Shown here piece by piece: positions 1-10,407 of a stretch of 64,000 bases of DNA; the first letter of the stretch is position 1, and each line of letters begins with the position of its first letter. This stretch comes from Adiantum capillus-veneris (lineage: Eukaryota; Streptophyta; Polypodiopsida; Polypodiales; Pteridaceae): positions 26,787,768 through 26,851,767 of the forward strand of contig CM043948.1 in assembly GCA_014529385.2 (NCBI GenBank), in the 5' to 3' direction. The notes beneath the pieces were generated by a model, which was not told the DNA's origin, did no database searches, and saw only the letters and a list, made by a program, of their open reading frames with translations. The position numbers were made by a program, and so were the translations under genes.

Positions 1-476
1 ATAATTTAGTCTTAGGATTAAATGGTAAAACTGATGCAAATTTCCAAGGATCGCACAATCTGCTCCTTTTCCTGGTAATGGCCGACGGACATGTCCTTTG
101 GATTTCCCTTCCCCACTTCCAACTAGACGGGGGATAGGGATGAGCCGGGACATGACCGAGTTGCTGGTTCTGAGAGATGCTAGATATAAAAGAATAGACA
201 TAGAGAGAGAATTTTGCACAAGAGACTTTGAAAACCCAAATATTATACTGCTTCATAAATTTGAAATCTACTTACAAGAATGTGTGCTCTTTAAATTCCT
301 CAAAGTCCAGGGCCAAGGGGCTGAGCATCTTGGCCCTCCATCTAGTGTCTATTAAAATCCATAATTGACACTAAATGGAGGGTATAGACTGCTCCACCCC
401 ACTTGATCGTGTCAGCTACAACACAGTCAGCTATGACAGTGAACACACACTGTCACCAAGTGCAAACAACTATTCA
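1..476. other. No gene recognised
   Basis: Short open frames occur on the plus strand but have no recognisable domain, no repeats and no coding signature. I see nothing to annotate before the 34-bp tandem array. Confidence 0.5.
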
Positions 477-680
477 CACATTAGCATCCAAAACATCAAC
501 CTAGGGCAGACACATCAGCATCCAGAACTTCAACCTAGGACAGACACATCAGCATCCAGAACATCAACCTAGGACAGACAAATCAGCAAAAAAAATTTCA
601 ATCTAGTGTTGACACATCAGCAAGCAGAATTTCAATCTAATGGCGACACATCAGCAACAAGCAGAATTTCAACCTACTGC
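477..680. repeat. 34-bp degenerate tandem repeat, six copies
   Basis: Units begin at about 477, 511, 545, 579, 613 and 647, each 34 bp apart, with a core CACATCAGCATCCAGAAC that degrades towards the right. Units 2 and 3 are nearly identical and the last three have drifted. It is a small minisatellite; no function is apparent. Confidence 0.85.
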
Positions 681-893
681 CCTTGTAGTTTGCTACTACT
701 GCTGAAGTCAGAAAGATGCTGCCTATAACCAGTAGAAAGCATTCCCTTTTGTAGAAATATTATTACACAGAGAGAGAAAAGAATATAACATCGATTTCCA
801 TTAACAAAATTAATCCAACAAAACAAGATTAATCATAGTTCTCTGCAGCACAACTACTACTTTTCGTAAGCTACAAACTTTCCAACAGTCCAA

Positions 894-1274
894 CTACTTC
901 TTCTCCAAAGGTACAAAGGGAATATTTTCCTTCGCGACATACACATTAACAACGCAATTTGACATGTTGCAAACTAGAAACACTGACACGGGAGGATTTC
1001 GACCACCAATACCTAGAGCTCTGGCCGATTCAGGCGGAAGCTCATACAGAAGGCTCTCATCAAAAGGAATGTCTTTCCCTATTCTGTAGGGAACAAAAGG
1101 CACACTTGGATTCAAATGAACACCACCTGAACCAGCAATACCAGTTGAACACCCTTTACTAGAAACACCAACTTTCTTACTGCCACCTGAACCAACAATA
1201 CTAGTTGAACACCCTTTTCCAGTGGAACCAATATTACAAGCTGAAGCACAAGAACTGCCAACATCAACTGACAT
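894..1274 (-). CDS. Unrecognised Gly/Ser-rich ORF downstream of the recombinase fragment
   Basis: 126 codons. The N-terminal half contains an internal duplication (GCSTSIVGSGG and GCSTGIAGSGG). The C-terminal half (VHLNPSVPFVPYRIGKDIPF onward) is more protein-like. It lies downstream, on the same strand, of the Crypton-like gene at 1602-2512 and could be a later exon of it, but I see none of the R..HxR..Y recombinase residues here. Dense overlapping frames on both strands reflect the low-complexity composition. It may not be coding. Confidence 0.25.
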   Translation of the reverse strand: MSVDVGSSCASACNIGSTGKGCSTSIVGSGGSKKVGVSSKGCSTGIAGSGGVHLNPSVPFVPYRIGKDIPFDESLLYELPPESARALGIGGRNPPVSVFLVCNMSNCVVNVYVAKENIPFVPLEKK

Positions 1275-1601
1275 ATCAACACTAGAAGCGGTGCAACCAC
1301 CAGCAAACCCTGCTGATAACCCTCCAGCAGGACCAACACAAACAATAGCAACCTGTCCACCAACAGCTGCAACATCTTGCTTCTTTCCACGAGCACCACC
1401 ACCTTAACCACATACCAAAAACCATAAAACCACTACCAACACCAACAATCATCAACTTACAATAACACACGAAAGGCACAATCTTCAATATTCTGACAAA
1501 AGTTTGAGAACTTTTCCTCCAAAACCTACTTGTAGGCCTTTAGTCTTCCACACCCGTGAAAAGGCTGAGACAGAATATCTTGCGCAGCAGCCATGCGCAC
1601 C

Positions 1602-2512
1602 TCACTTGAGAGGTGGAAAGTGCTCCGGCTGAAAATTCATCAAGTCAACCTTATAATTTTTGCTAGCACGCTCACAAAACCTGCAAGCACAAAAAAACTC
1701 AATGCCACTAAGTGCCAACTAAGAAGCTTACCGCTATAAGCCTAAAACTCACAAACCAACCTAACATATTCTCCAAGCTCATCTTTACCACACGAGAACA
1801 TCATCCTCTCAAGCTTATAGAGCTCTAAACCACCCATGATTGAGAAATGCAACATGCAAAAGTAAGAAAATCTCATTTGACACCCACGACCATGCTGGAT
1901 ATTGAAATCAACATTCTGTAGCATCTCCTGCTGCAAACTAACACCAATCACTGAAGATTTTTTCCTCTCCTTGAAAACTCCAGCAGTGACCGACCTTCGC
2001 ATTGCAGCCAGAATAGCGTTTTGAGTAGATTTAAAGATAGTATTTCGTACAATATCAAACGGCACCTCAACAATACCAGTAGAAGCAACTCTCAAATCCT
2101 GTTCCTTTTTTATCATTCTACCAAAGCACCGCAACATTCCCATCAATGTGTCTGATGGAAATAAGCCACCATCCTGTTTACATACCACAACCAAAGACCT
2201 AGCAAGCATTTCATTTAGTTGACGAAGATCCAACTTCTCAAGAGGAATATCACAATCCACACTAGACATTTTCCTCCATGTGTCAAACTTTTTACGTGCC
2301 CAATTATCCTTGTGTTTTGTGGCCCCACTATCCCCAACACTCAACAACTCCTCAAGGTTGCTATTACCAACAAGAAAACCTAGCACAGTATTGCTGCCAG
2401 CTTCCACATCCAGCATAGGTACACCACCAGCATTAGAACATTCAACCATTAGGAAATTTCGGAGGTCATTTGGAGGCCCATATGATGAGAGAGAAAAATA
2501 GAGCGCGTCCAA
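1602..2512 (-). pseudogene. Crypton/DUF3504-type tyrosine recombinase, N-terminal part
   Basis: The 256-codon frame at 2512-1742 matches the pattern of the DUF3504/KIAA1958/QRICH1 family derived from Crypton recombinases: WARKKFDTW (the family's NT..W...F..W helix), then LDLRQLNEMLARSLVVV, KQDGG.FPSDTL..ML, FKSTQNAILAAM and a closing helix with GGLELYKL, where the family usually has G.RG..E. An inferred splice (weak donor 1760, acceptor CAG at 1681-1683) adds VRFCERASKNYKVDL, which matches the family's EYV.F.ER.TK segment, before a TGA at 1602-1604. The catalytic C-terminal domain with R..HxR..Y is not visible, so this is a truncated copy. Plant-encoded Cryptons are unusual as far as I know. 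It is transcribed away from element A next door. The family call is by pattern recognition without a search. Confidence 0.6.
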
Positions 2513-2862
2513 TGAGCAGGAGGGCTACGTTACGTAGGAAAGTACATGGAAAGACTCAAAAAATAGGAAAATAGCCTAAAAACTTTCACGAATCTAGGAT
2601 TGTGGCATCGTAACTTCCTTGCTTTTACTGAGCTGTTAGGTGCTTGCCAGTGGTCCCACTGCTGATATTCTCTTATGGTCATTAACGTACTGGAGGGTGA
2701 CCATTAAGCCCGCACAAGATATTGGAATTCTAAAACACTGTCCTTCCATTAGAATGCTTTCAAAGTGAATCTCCCTCCACTAAAGCTTTTCTCTGAGAGC
2801 TATAGCTTCCACGTCTTCTCGCCTAAGAAACTCTAGGTGCACCAACAACCAACAACTGAACT
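2513..2862. other. Intergenic, between divergent genes
   Basis: About 350 bp between the minus-strand recombinase fragment and plus-strand gene 1. No repeat, hairpin or gene is seen. The left boundary of element A probably lies here or further left, but I found no terminal repeat. Confidence 0.4.
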
Positions 2863-4230
2863 TTGCCTAGAAGGCCGAGTAGTAGCATATCCTCAATTAC
2901 AATATCAACTTCAATAAGTGCAGAGAACCAATGGGTTGGACAAAGGATAAACAAAGGTTCATGTGTCCTCATGCAACCAAGAAGACCCAAGAGGTCTAGT
3001 GGTATCAATGTTTACCGCTCAACATGGAAGGCCAGAGTGTTGGATTTCAAAGTTGAAATCGGCAAAAGATCTGTAAAGGAAGTTCTTGTTCAGCATGTGT
3101 TTACCCATCCAGACGTGATAGCAAACGGTGGAAATGTATCAGATATACATCAACCACGTTGCAATTGTAAGTACTCTTGACATTTGAATTTCATTTGATT
3201 TGTCATTTCACTTATTGATACTCTCATTATAACTTTTCTTATATATTTTGCAACGTTTATCCCTCTTCTTATGAGAAATGTCTCCATTCTTCACATCTTA
3301 ACTACATTAGATTTGTCATTTTTACTTATTGATACTCTTAGTTTAACTCTTGTTATATATATTGCAGATGTTTATCCCTCTTCTTATGAGCAATGGGATC
3401 CTGTGGAGTGCATAATAGGCCTCTTCCTTGTTGTTCATGCCCACATTGGTTCTCTACAGTATTCAGGGAGGAGCAGCAAAAGCCTGGCTGATGAAGGAAT
3501 ATTTTTCTATGACCACTTCTACCAACTCAGCTCAGGGAATAAGAATGGCATGTTGGTGAAACTGCCTCTACCAACCGATTGGAACACTGTGGACTGGCCA
3601 GTTTCCGAGGAAACAATGGTGGGGTCAATGTAAAGTAAGCTCTACAAGGATATACAGAGGTCTCTACGTAGCTCTATTCCCACCAAACTGGTTAGAATTG
3701 CAAACTTATGTCCTGCTGCACTCTTCATAGAGTTGTTTCATAGCTACAATATCCGTGTTACGAAAACTATGTTCATGTGCAAGTCATTTCAGCAGTCATT
3801 CTGTGACAAACTTCTTGACAGAGGATGGTATGTAAAGGAAGAGATTGGCTTATGGTGCGAGGTCGCGCTTGATACTCTAGTTGTCAAGTACATGATTGCA
3901 AGCCAATCACTGTTAGTCTCCTTTTGGTATATGCGATCACAACTGCTCAAAGGTAAGTACATTCCTATGGACCAGGTTTCTGCAGGTTTGGAAGATAATC
4001 CTTCTGTGGATGTGGAAGTGATTGATAAAGAGAATGGCCTAATGTTGGCGGTTACAATAAGGGAGCTATGCAGTCTTCTGCAGTTGCGGCATGACATAAT
4101 TGAAGAGTCAATGGAAAGGGACCTATCAGATTTTTCCTTTTTCCTAGCTGGCCATAAGCTGATGCGCCGAAGGGAAAAAGATATTCTGTGCAAAGAGTTG
4201 GATGGTCGGGTTGAAATAGTGTCAATGTAA
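2863..4230 (+). pseudogene. Gene 1 of element A (unrecognised, conserved in element B)
   Basis: Exon 1 (2863-3166) and exon 2 (3368-4230) flank a GTAAGT...GCAG intron. The junction codon TAT yields YVYPS; the B copy has the same phase-1 junction giving YIFPS. Matching blocks with the gene at 60375-59046 are INVYRSTWKARVLDF / NLDEHWKGRLLGF, VVHAHIG / ALHADIG, EGIFFYDHFY / HRIFFYSHTY, LCPAALFIELF / YCPVHVFVHLF, and a C-terminal RRREKDILCKELDGRV / RRMEEAMKVQGEWRV. One in-frame TAA (3631-3633) interrupts exon 2, and homology continues beyond it. No ATG is seen at the left end, so the start is unresolved. It converges with the minus-strand phosphatase gene. I do not recognise the family; two diverged copies with a conserved intron argue that it is a real gene. 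Confidence 0.7.
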
Positions 4231-4353
4231 CAGAGATTATTGTGAACCCAAGTGTATACGAATGACTTTCAATACATGAAGTTTTTTGAGCTCATTTGTC
4301 AATTGTGCCCTGTGAATATAAGTGTGCTTGAAATACATTTCTTTAGCATGTCA

Positions 4354-4394
4354 AATCTCTCTCTCTTTCTCTCTCTCTCTCTCTGTCTCTCTCT
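4354..4394. repeat. CT microsatellite
   Basis: An interrupted CT run between the convergent 3' ends of gene 1 and the phosphatase-like gene. Confidence 0.8.
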
Positions 4395-4428
4395 CAATGT
4401 TAGACAAGACAAAGACATGATAGAAGAG

Positions 4429-5614
4429 TCATCTTAATTCATTAGAAAGTACAAACTCGTCCGTGAACAATGGACTGAGATACAATTTGTGTAAGTATGG
4501 AATCAGAATGTCTTCAAGGTAAAAATCAAAGGAATGCCCCTCGAAAGAAGGTGGTGAGATATTTATTCTCGGTGGATTTAGTTCTCCCTTTTCAGGAGTA
4601 TCATCAATTAGTAATGTATTAGTTGCATCAAAGGGTACACTGATTTGGCTAAACAGTTTGTAGAAAAGAGGTAAATGTGGTTTTTTAGGGTTGTAGTGGC
4701 CCTCGACGGTAACACATTTTCTTTGATCATACAAAAAGGAAAAATGTGACGTGTGAGCGCCGCATACACCACAAACTATTGTAACTAGAGGCGACAAGTT
4801 TTGCCTTTGCATTGAAGAACATATGGCAACTCTGAAGTGCGGAAGAAGAAACTGAATAAATTCCTTGGTTCCTGGACGCGAAGCACGACTCGACAAGTTC
4901 CCATCCGAAATGTTTGTAAATCCTCAAAGGGTTGTGTGTCACCGAGAGGCACGCGCATCAGCAGCAATCCATTGAGGTCCAAGATAATCAACCTCTGTAA
5001 AATTTGACAAGTACATATAAGTAGTTAGAAGCTGAACATATTTTTCCATACTTGAATAGACATTACGGAACAACCGTATCTACAGGTAGCAAGGGTCCAT
5101 ACTGGGTCTCTGTACTGTTGTTGTCGTTGTTGCTCTCGTCTGCTTTAGCTTCATCATTCACATCTTCATAGTCATCATTCACATCTTCATCAAGGGTCTT
5201 CCCCATGGCTCTTTCTGCCTCATTCAGGGTTTCCTCCAAGGTCTTTTCCTCTGCCTCGGTTGGCCGGATTGCATCATCCATCCTTGCCTCATCCATATCA
5301 GTTTGCTCATCCCTAGGCCTGCTTTCCTCATCCAAGGTTTCATCCATAGGCTCTTTTGGCTCCTCCATTGGCTGACTTGGCTCTTTCATTGTCTCCTCCA
5401 TAAGCCCCTCTGGTTGTACACTAGCACCTTCCATATGCTCATTTGATCTTTCCTCATCCTCGGCTCTTTCATCTTCAACTGATATGACCCCCTCGGCCCG
5501 TTGTGATTCCATTGTATCTGATGCAGGGGTTTGTTGTGGTGGCACGTCATGTATTGTCATATCAATTGTGCGGTCATCCAAGCCGCTATCTTCAGGTTCT
5601 CTGGGGCTCGACAT
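4429..5614 (-). pseudogene. Acidic-domain protein fused to FCP1/NIF-type HAD phosphatase
   Basis: Exon 1 (5614 to about 5067) starts at ATG with MSSPREPEDSG. It encodes about 180 residues very rich in D/E with repeats such as EETMKEP, DETLDEE and EETLNEAE. An intron (donor GTAATG, acceptor ACAGAG at 4993-4998) joins VVP to LIILDLNGLLLMR. The second exon (4992-4429) carries FCP1-homology motifs: DLNGLL (motif I, with the second Asp as Asn, as in many plant NIF-type proteins), RPGTKEFIQF, CSSMQ, FLYDQRKC, KKPHLP, LLIDDTPEKGELNPP and the closing YLEDILIPYLHKL. The known family removes phosphate from proteins such as the RNA polymerase II CTD. A frameshift near 4890 separates DLNGLL from RPGTKEF. 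It lies downstream of the ULP1 exons on the same strand, but that frame stops at 5663, so this is a separate gene. No counterpart is seen in copy B. Confidence 0.65.
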
Positions 5615-5662
5615 AGTAAAAGAAGGTGTTGTATTAAACTTACCCGGTATCTTTGCAAATAA

Positions 5663-6551
5663 TCATGTGTAGTTTTTTAAAGCACTCTGCAAAATTGAAA
5701 GACCACATGGTGAGAAGTCTTGTATAAATTAAACCAAAACTGATTGAATGCATTGCCAAATGGTTACCTTAGTCATGAAAGGTTTTAATGCAAAGTAGAT
5801 TTGTAGGACATATTCTGCATGGAGAAGACATCTCCAGCCGCAAGAATTTCCATCGATTTGATTTGGGATAGGTACATCTTTGATTGGGGCCTTGTATAGT
5901 TCATACCTTCCACATAGCTTTCCATAAGCAAGCAACAACCTCTTTATACAACTGCACAAAGCAGTATCAAGATGTTAGCTTGATGCCTCAAATTTACATG
6001 GATATCTATAAGAAACACTTTCTGATACATAACACTTACAACCTAATTTCAGGGTGGGTTCCTTTTATTGAATTGAACACCCACACTGCTGGTTGGTCAA
6101 CATCAAGGCATATGAGACTCCAGTGATGGTTGTTCTCATATGGAAAGATGACGACAGTTACTTCCAGCATAGCACAGTGGAGAAACCAACTCTCAGATGT
6201 CCTTGATGGACTGTTCTTCTGTCTAATAATCACTGACATTTGTGGATCAAGAAGAAACACCTCCATGTGGGTGTGCGGTGGGAGTTGACTTTTGATCAAG
6301 CTGCAGAGAGTATACCTGAGCTAGTAAACCTATTATCTGAGTTTTCAAAGTTAGCAAGATAGTAACACTTACTTAAGACAAGCATAGATAATTGTGTCTG
6401 AGATCTGAGCATCTGGATTCAGCAATAAATTAATGTCCAATTTTTCCAGAGCTGGCTTTCTGGCTCCATCTACAAATGGTATCTCTGCAAGCAAACCATC
6501 CTTCATTGAAAGTAGAGTTTCTTTATTGCTTGCCTCTATGGACAGGGTCAC
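5663..6551 (-). CDS. ULP1-like SUMO/Ub-like protease domain (peptidase C48)
   Basis: Four exons splice in frame. 6551-6369 ends SDTIIYACL, matching the ULP1 D..I..Y motif. About 6300-6040 carries NNHHWSLICLDVD, the catalytic-His region, followed by WVFNSI. About 5950-5770 carries PNQIDGNSCGWRC, with the oxyanion Gln and catalytic Cys. The last exon (5686-5663) ends at TGA. Splice sites are canonical (GTAAGT, GCAG), and inferred junctions give ACLNLIKSQ and PEISCIKRL. The usual catalytic Asp (F/Y-DS) is Asn here, so activity is uncertain. The known family processes SUMO precursors and deconjugates SUMO or related modifiers. The frame is the same as the histone-like ORF immediately upstream, separated by a single TAG at 6570-6572, so this may be the C-terminal half of one fusion protein. 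Confidence 0.75.
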
Positions 6552-6569
6552 GTTGCATTCTATTTGCCT

Positions 6570-7198
6570 CTAGGACTCCACTACTACTTTTGCTTTCTCC
6601 TTAAGCTCTACTTCCCTCATGTCCTCTGTTTGGCGAGCAACCGTCTCTGCCCTTGCCCTTGTATTCACATCATGTGTGACATCTACAACTGTGAGTTGTG
6701 GAAATAGCTCAGGGGGGTATAACAAAATTTCCCTCATTTTCTTATCCCTGCAGACATTGGGGACCAGTAGTTTTTCATACCTCCACCTTATTCTTTTTAG
6801 TGTCTCACTATCTTTGTCCATTACAGTAACCCTGTGGGCATGGGCTGCTACGATGGTGATGTCACTGAAGTACTCGAGTAGGAAGTCCTCTGCTGCTTCT
6901 TGTAGAGCCATCAATGCCACCACCTTCCACCTTTTAGTGCCCGAGGTAGCTTCTTCACATATGGACCTCACCATCCTCTGAAAGGGAAGATTTGGTATGA
7001 AAAAATCTACACATTTCTCTGCCTTTCTGATTTCTCTGAAAAGTCCCATGCAGCTCTGTAACTTCTTCACCCTTGGACCTTTCAAAATTTATTTGGTTTT
7101 CCAGGTCTCTTCTTTGGGGTTGCAGATCTGCTACTTGCCTTAGCTGCTAATCCTAGTCCCTTGCCTACCTTCCTTGCAGTGGCCTTTGTTCTAGCCAT
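6570..7198 (-). pseudogene. Histone H3-like, CENH3-type, N-terminal to ULP1
   Basis: ATG at 7198 begins MARTKATARKVGKGLGLAAK, an H3 tail with Arg/Lys spacing as in H3. A +/-1 frameshift near 7090 leads into the histone fold: LFREIRKAEKCVDFF (alpha-N), NLPFQRMVRSI (alpha-1), loop 1, then ALMALQEAAEDFLLEYFSD (alpha-2) and AAHAHRVTVMDKDSETLKRI (loop 2, alpha-3). Loop 1 is one residue longer than in canonical H3 and has Trp (KRW) where canonical H3 has Phe. Both are hallmarks of centromeric H3, as is EAAEDFL. About 70 further residues (VCRDKKMREILLYPPELF onward) follow, ending in a TAG at 6570-6572. After that stop the same frame continues as RQIECNVTL into ULP1. H3 proteins normally end right after alpha-3, so the extension supports a fusion. 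Its gene is divergent from gene 3 across a hairpin-rich spacer. Confidence 0.75.
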
Positions 7199-7218
7199 TT
7201 CACTATATAAAAATGGAG

Positions 7219-7265
<47 letters not shown>

Positions 7266-7313
7266 CTTTCTATAGCCTAGCATATTTAAAGAGAGAGAGT
7301 GAGAGACTCCCAT

Positions 7314-7374
7314 TACTAACGGCGCGCGTGAAACATGTTTTGACCCCAAAACACACCTCCGCGCGCCGTTAGTA
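7314..7374. repeat. GGCGCGC hairpin 1
   Basis: Perfect 14-bp inverted repeat TACTAACGGCGCGC at 7314-7327 against GCGCGCCGTTAGTA at 7361-7374, with a 33-nt loop. It shares its arm with three more hairpins downstream. Confidence 0.85.
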
Positions 7375-7523
7375 TAAGGGTACAGAAAGAATCTCTCTCT
7401 CTCTTTCTCCCGCCTTCCCCAGTCTCTACACTTTTTCTTCCTCTCTCTATAACACACACACATCCACAAACAAACACACACACTCGTGGATACACTCCAT
7501 GTCTCTCACTCGTGGATGCACAG

Positions 7524-7584
7524 TACTAAAGGCGCGCAAAGAGACATACAAACTGGACGTGCCTGTCTACGCGCGCCTTTAGTA
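7524..7584. repeat. GGCGCGC hairpin 2
   Basis: Perfect 14-bp arms TACTAAAGGCGCGC (7524-7537) and GCGCGCCTTTAGTA (7571-7584). Total length is 61 nt, the same as hairpin 1, but the loop sequence differs. Confidence 0.85.
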
Positions 7585-7868
7585 TAGAGAGAGAGAGAGA
7601 GACAGAGAGAGGGGGGGGGGCTGTGTGTGTGTGTGTGTGTTGGTGTGCATTTTGTGTGTTTGTGTGTGTGTTGTATTTGTGTGTGTGTGTGTGTATGTGT
7701 GTGTGTTTGTCTGTGTGTGTGTGTGTGTGTTGTATTTATGTGTGTGTGTGTGTGTGTGTGTGTGTTGTATTTGTGTGTGTTTGTGTGTGTATGTGTGTGT
7801 TGTTTGTTAAGACATAGCTAGATATGGAATATACTCTGAAAGAAACAGAGAGAGAAAAATAGACAGAG

Positions 7869-7922
<54 letters not shown>

Positions 7923-8292
7923 AGAGGTAGAGGAACATATAGAGGGACATTTCAGAAGCAAAGGAAGAGAGAGATAGAGAGAGAGAGGGCCAAACCTTCT
8001 AAGGACGCAAACCTGCATTATGTCAAAGATGGGTCAAGTCAATCTTGCAGGTACTTTCTGTCGGAGACACAGACGACGGCTCTCTCTCTCTCTCTTTCTC
8101 TCACTCTCTTTGACGCGGTGTGGTTTTTCTCTCTCATCACCATTATATGTGACGTACGAAAGTATATGGGCTCAATAATGACCGCACGTGTGGCATCATT
8201 CAATTATATTCTACTTTTAAGTAACACGTGTGGCGCCGCTGTGTGTATCCGTTATAAGTGTGATTTTGAGAGAGAGAAAGAGAGAGAACCAT

Positions 8293-8332
<40 letters not shown>

Positions 8333-8578
8333 ACAGAGAAAAAGCAATGGAGGAGACACCTCACATGGAGTTTCTGCAAACTCCACCAACAAAAGGTGAT
8401 CCACTCTGTCTCTCTGTATTTCCAACAGTTGGTAGGTAGAAAATTGTGTGTGTGTGTGTGTGTGGAAACAAAGAAAAACCCATACTGTTGTTCAACACAC
8501 ACACACATAGACACACATACACACACACCTCAACAGACACACACACACACACACAGACCTCAACACATACTTACATAG

Positions 8579-8630
<52 letters not shown>

Positions 8631-8633
8631 CGT

Positions 8634-8696
8634 GTACTAGCGGCGCGCAGAGCCAACCAAACACTGGCTGCAGCTCTCTCTATGCGCCTATAGTAC
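8634..8696. repeat. GGCGCGC hairpin 3 (imperfect)
   Basis: Left arm GTACTAGCGGCGCGCA at 8634 and right arm TGCGCCTATAGTAC ending at 8696. The pairing is imperfect, and flanking AGAG/CTCT may extend the stem. It lies between two CT microsatellites. Confidence 0.7.
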
Positions 8697-8712
8697 CTTC
8701 ATGACACCTGCC

Positions 8713-8790
<78 letters not shown>

Positions 8791-8791
<1 letters not shown>

Positions 8792-8855
8792 GTACTCAAG
8801 GCACGCGTACAGAGTTGCAAAGAGTATGTTTTTCTCTATGCGCGCCTTTAGTACA
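8791..8855. repeat. GGCGCGC hairpin 4 (imperfect)
   Basis: Left arm TGTACTCAAGGCACGCG and right arm CGCGCCTTTAGTACA. The right arm keeps the consensus and the left arm has drifted. An internal ACAGAG/CTCT pairing may extend the stem. Confidence 0.7.
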
Positions 8856-8916
8856 AAGAGACACATACACACACACACACACACACAAAGTCATTGTGTG
8901 TTTTTTTTATGTTCTT

Positions 8917-8973
<57 letters not shown>

Positions 8974-8990
8974 GTCATGTTTCCTGATGA

Positions 8991-10323
8991 ATAGGATCAA
9001 GGTTCAGTAGGCAGAAGAGGCTGAAACCAGACCCAGAGCTTGTGCCAGGATTTCAGCCTTTGCAGGCTCAGTTGCTTAATGTTTCTGCCAAAAGAACTGT
9101 TGACTTTTGTCAGGACATATCTGAAGAAGAGTCAATTGGTGAGGATCAGTCAGAGAGGTCACCAGGCCAAGAGGATCCCTCACCCTACAAGGGTCCCTCA
9201 CCCTCTACAGTACTTGTCAAGAAAAAATACAAGAAAGAGGAATATAGACTTCTCAGATGATGCAGATGTCCTAGAAAGCAGTCCCTGTGCAAGTAAAGGT
9301 AAAGCCAAAGAGGATGTGTCTTCTCTGGAAGACCCAGCTGACTGATGAGAGGCTGTTTGATTTTGCAGCATCTTGTGGCGATGGGGACAAATATGATCTA
9401 GTTCATTCTATGTTTAACCCAAAATTTGACATTGAAGACGTGTTAGCTCAGCACAGTGAATTCTTGCAGTCCTACAGAGATAAATTTGAAGTGATGGTGC
9501 AGGTAGGGAGGGTTGTTCTGCCCAGTATGACTGTTGAGCATTTAAATGACTGTGGTGGAAAGGGACAGGGACTGAAGAAGTATAGGGAATTACCACTTGC
9601 TTGCCGACATTCAGCCTACCCTTTGCACCAAAAAGAGTGCAAACTTATTCAGGAATCCTTTGACTTTATGATTTACCTGAACAGCCTGTTTGGATTCCTC
9701 ATGCAGAATCCTGATGAGGTGTTAGAGGAGCAGGATGCAACGCCAGATGAAGAATGCGAGGAGACAACACATATACAAGAAGTCGAGGAGGTCGAAGATA
9801 TAGTCGACCTTGAGGTTGAGGCAATTGAAGTACAAAGAAGTAAGATGCTCTCTGTGAAAACCACAGAAATCAAAGTACCTTTGGATGTCAGTAACTTCAC
9901 TGAGAAGCATGATCAGATGATGCTGCCTACTATGCCTGACTTCAGGATTGGAGACAGGACCTATATCTTTTTACATGAGGTGCAAAGCATCTTTTATTTA
10001 AGGGAGGACTTCTCCCTGGCTATCATTTCCAGAGTCCAAGAGGAGAGGAGTGGATTTGTTTCAGAGGATAGTAGTGATGATGAGGCAATGGAAACATCCA
10101 GCAATCCAATGGAATGCCTCAAAAGATGCTTTGAGAAAGCTGAAAAATACAAGGAGACACTACCTGATGAAGCCACCTTCCAAGCAATAAGACAAAGCCT
10201 AAGACCATCAACAAGTAACAAAGAAGTGGAGGATTGGTTTAACCATTCAGGTCAGGGGTCAACTACATCTGTAGACCTGTGGTGGCAGGAAAACCTCCTT
10301 CTGTAGGATGAGAGCTTCATGGT

Positions 10324-10407
<84 letters not shown>

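Larger units (their letters stand above)
7211..8971. repeat. Cluster of CT/GA/GT/CA microsatellites
   Basis: Main runs are CT at about 7221-7262, GT at about 7622-7802, GA at about 7867-7917, GA at about 8296-8330, GT/CA at about 8446-8560, CT at about 8585-8628, CT at about 8716-8787 and GA at about 8919-8970. Open frames such as poly-CV or poly-SL on either strand are translation artefacts of these runs. Confidence 0.9.
7199..8990. promoter_or_regulatory. Divergent intergenic region between H3-ULP1 and gene 3
   Basis: About 1.8 kb separates two genes transcribed outwards, so it should hold both promoters. It consists mostly of CT, GA, GT and CA microsatellites plus four GC-rich hairpins listed separately. 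Two copies of CACGTGTGGC, a G-box-like site, occur near 8195 and 8225. No TATA box is assigned. Regulation by the hairpins or by read-through small RNAs is conjecture. Confidence 0.45.

Noticed and set aside
894-1274. Catalytic domain of the Crypton-like recombinase
   Set aside because: No R, HxR and Tyr pattern with proper spacing; Gly/Ser-rich repeats dominate.
7621-8640. Open frames of Cys-Val or Ser-Leu repeats
   Set aside because: They are translations of GT, CT and CA microsatellites and are open on several frames at once.
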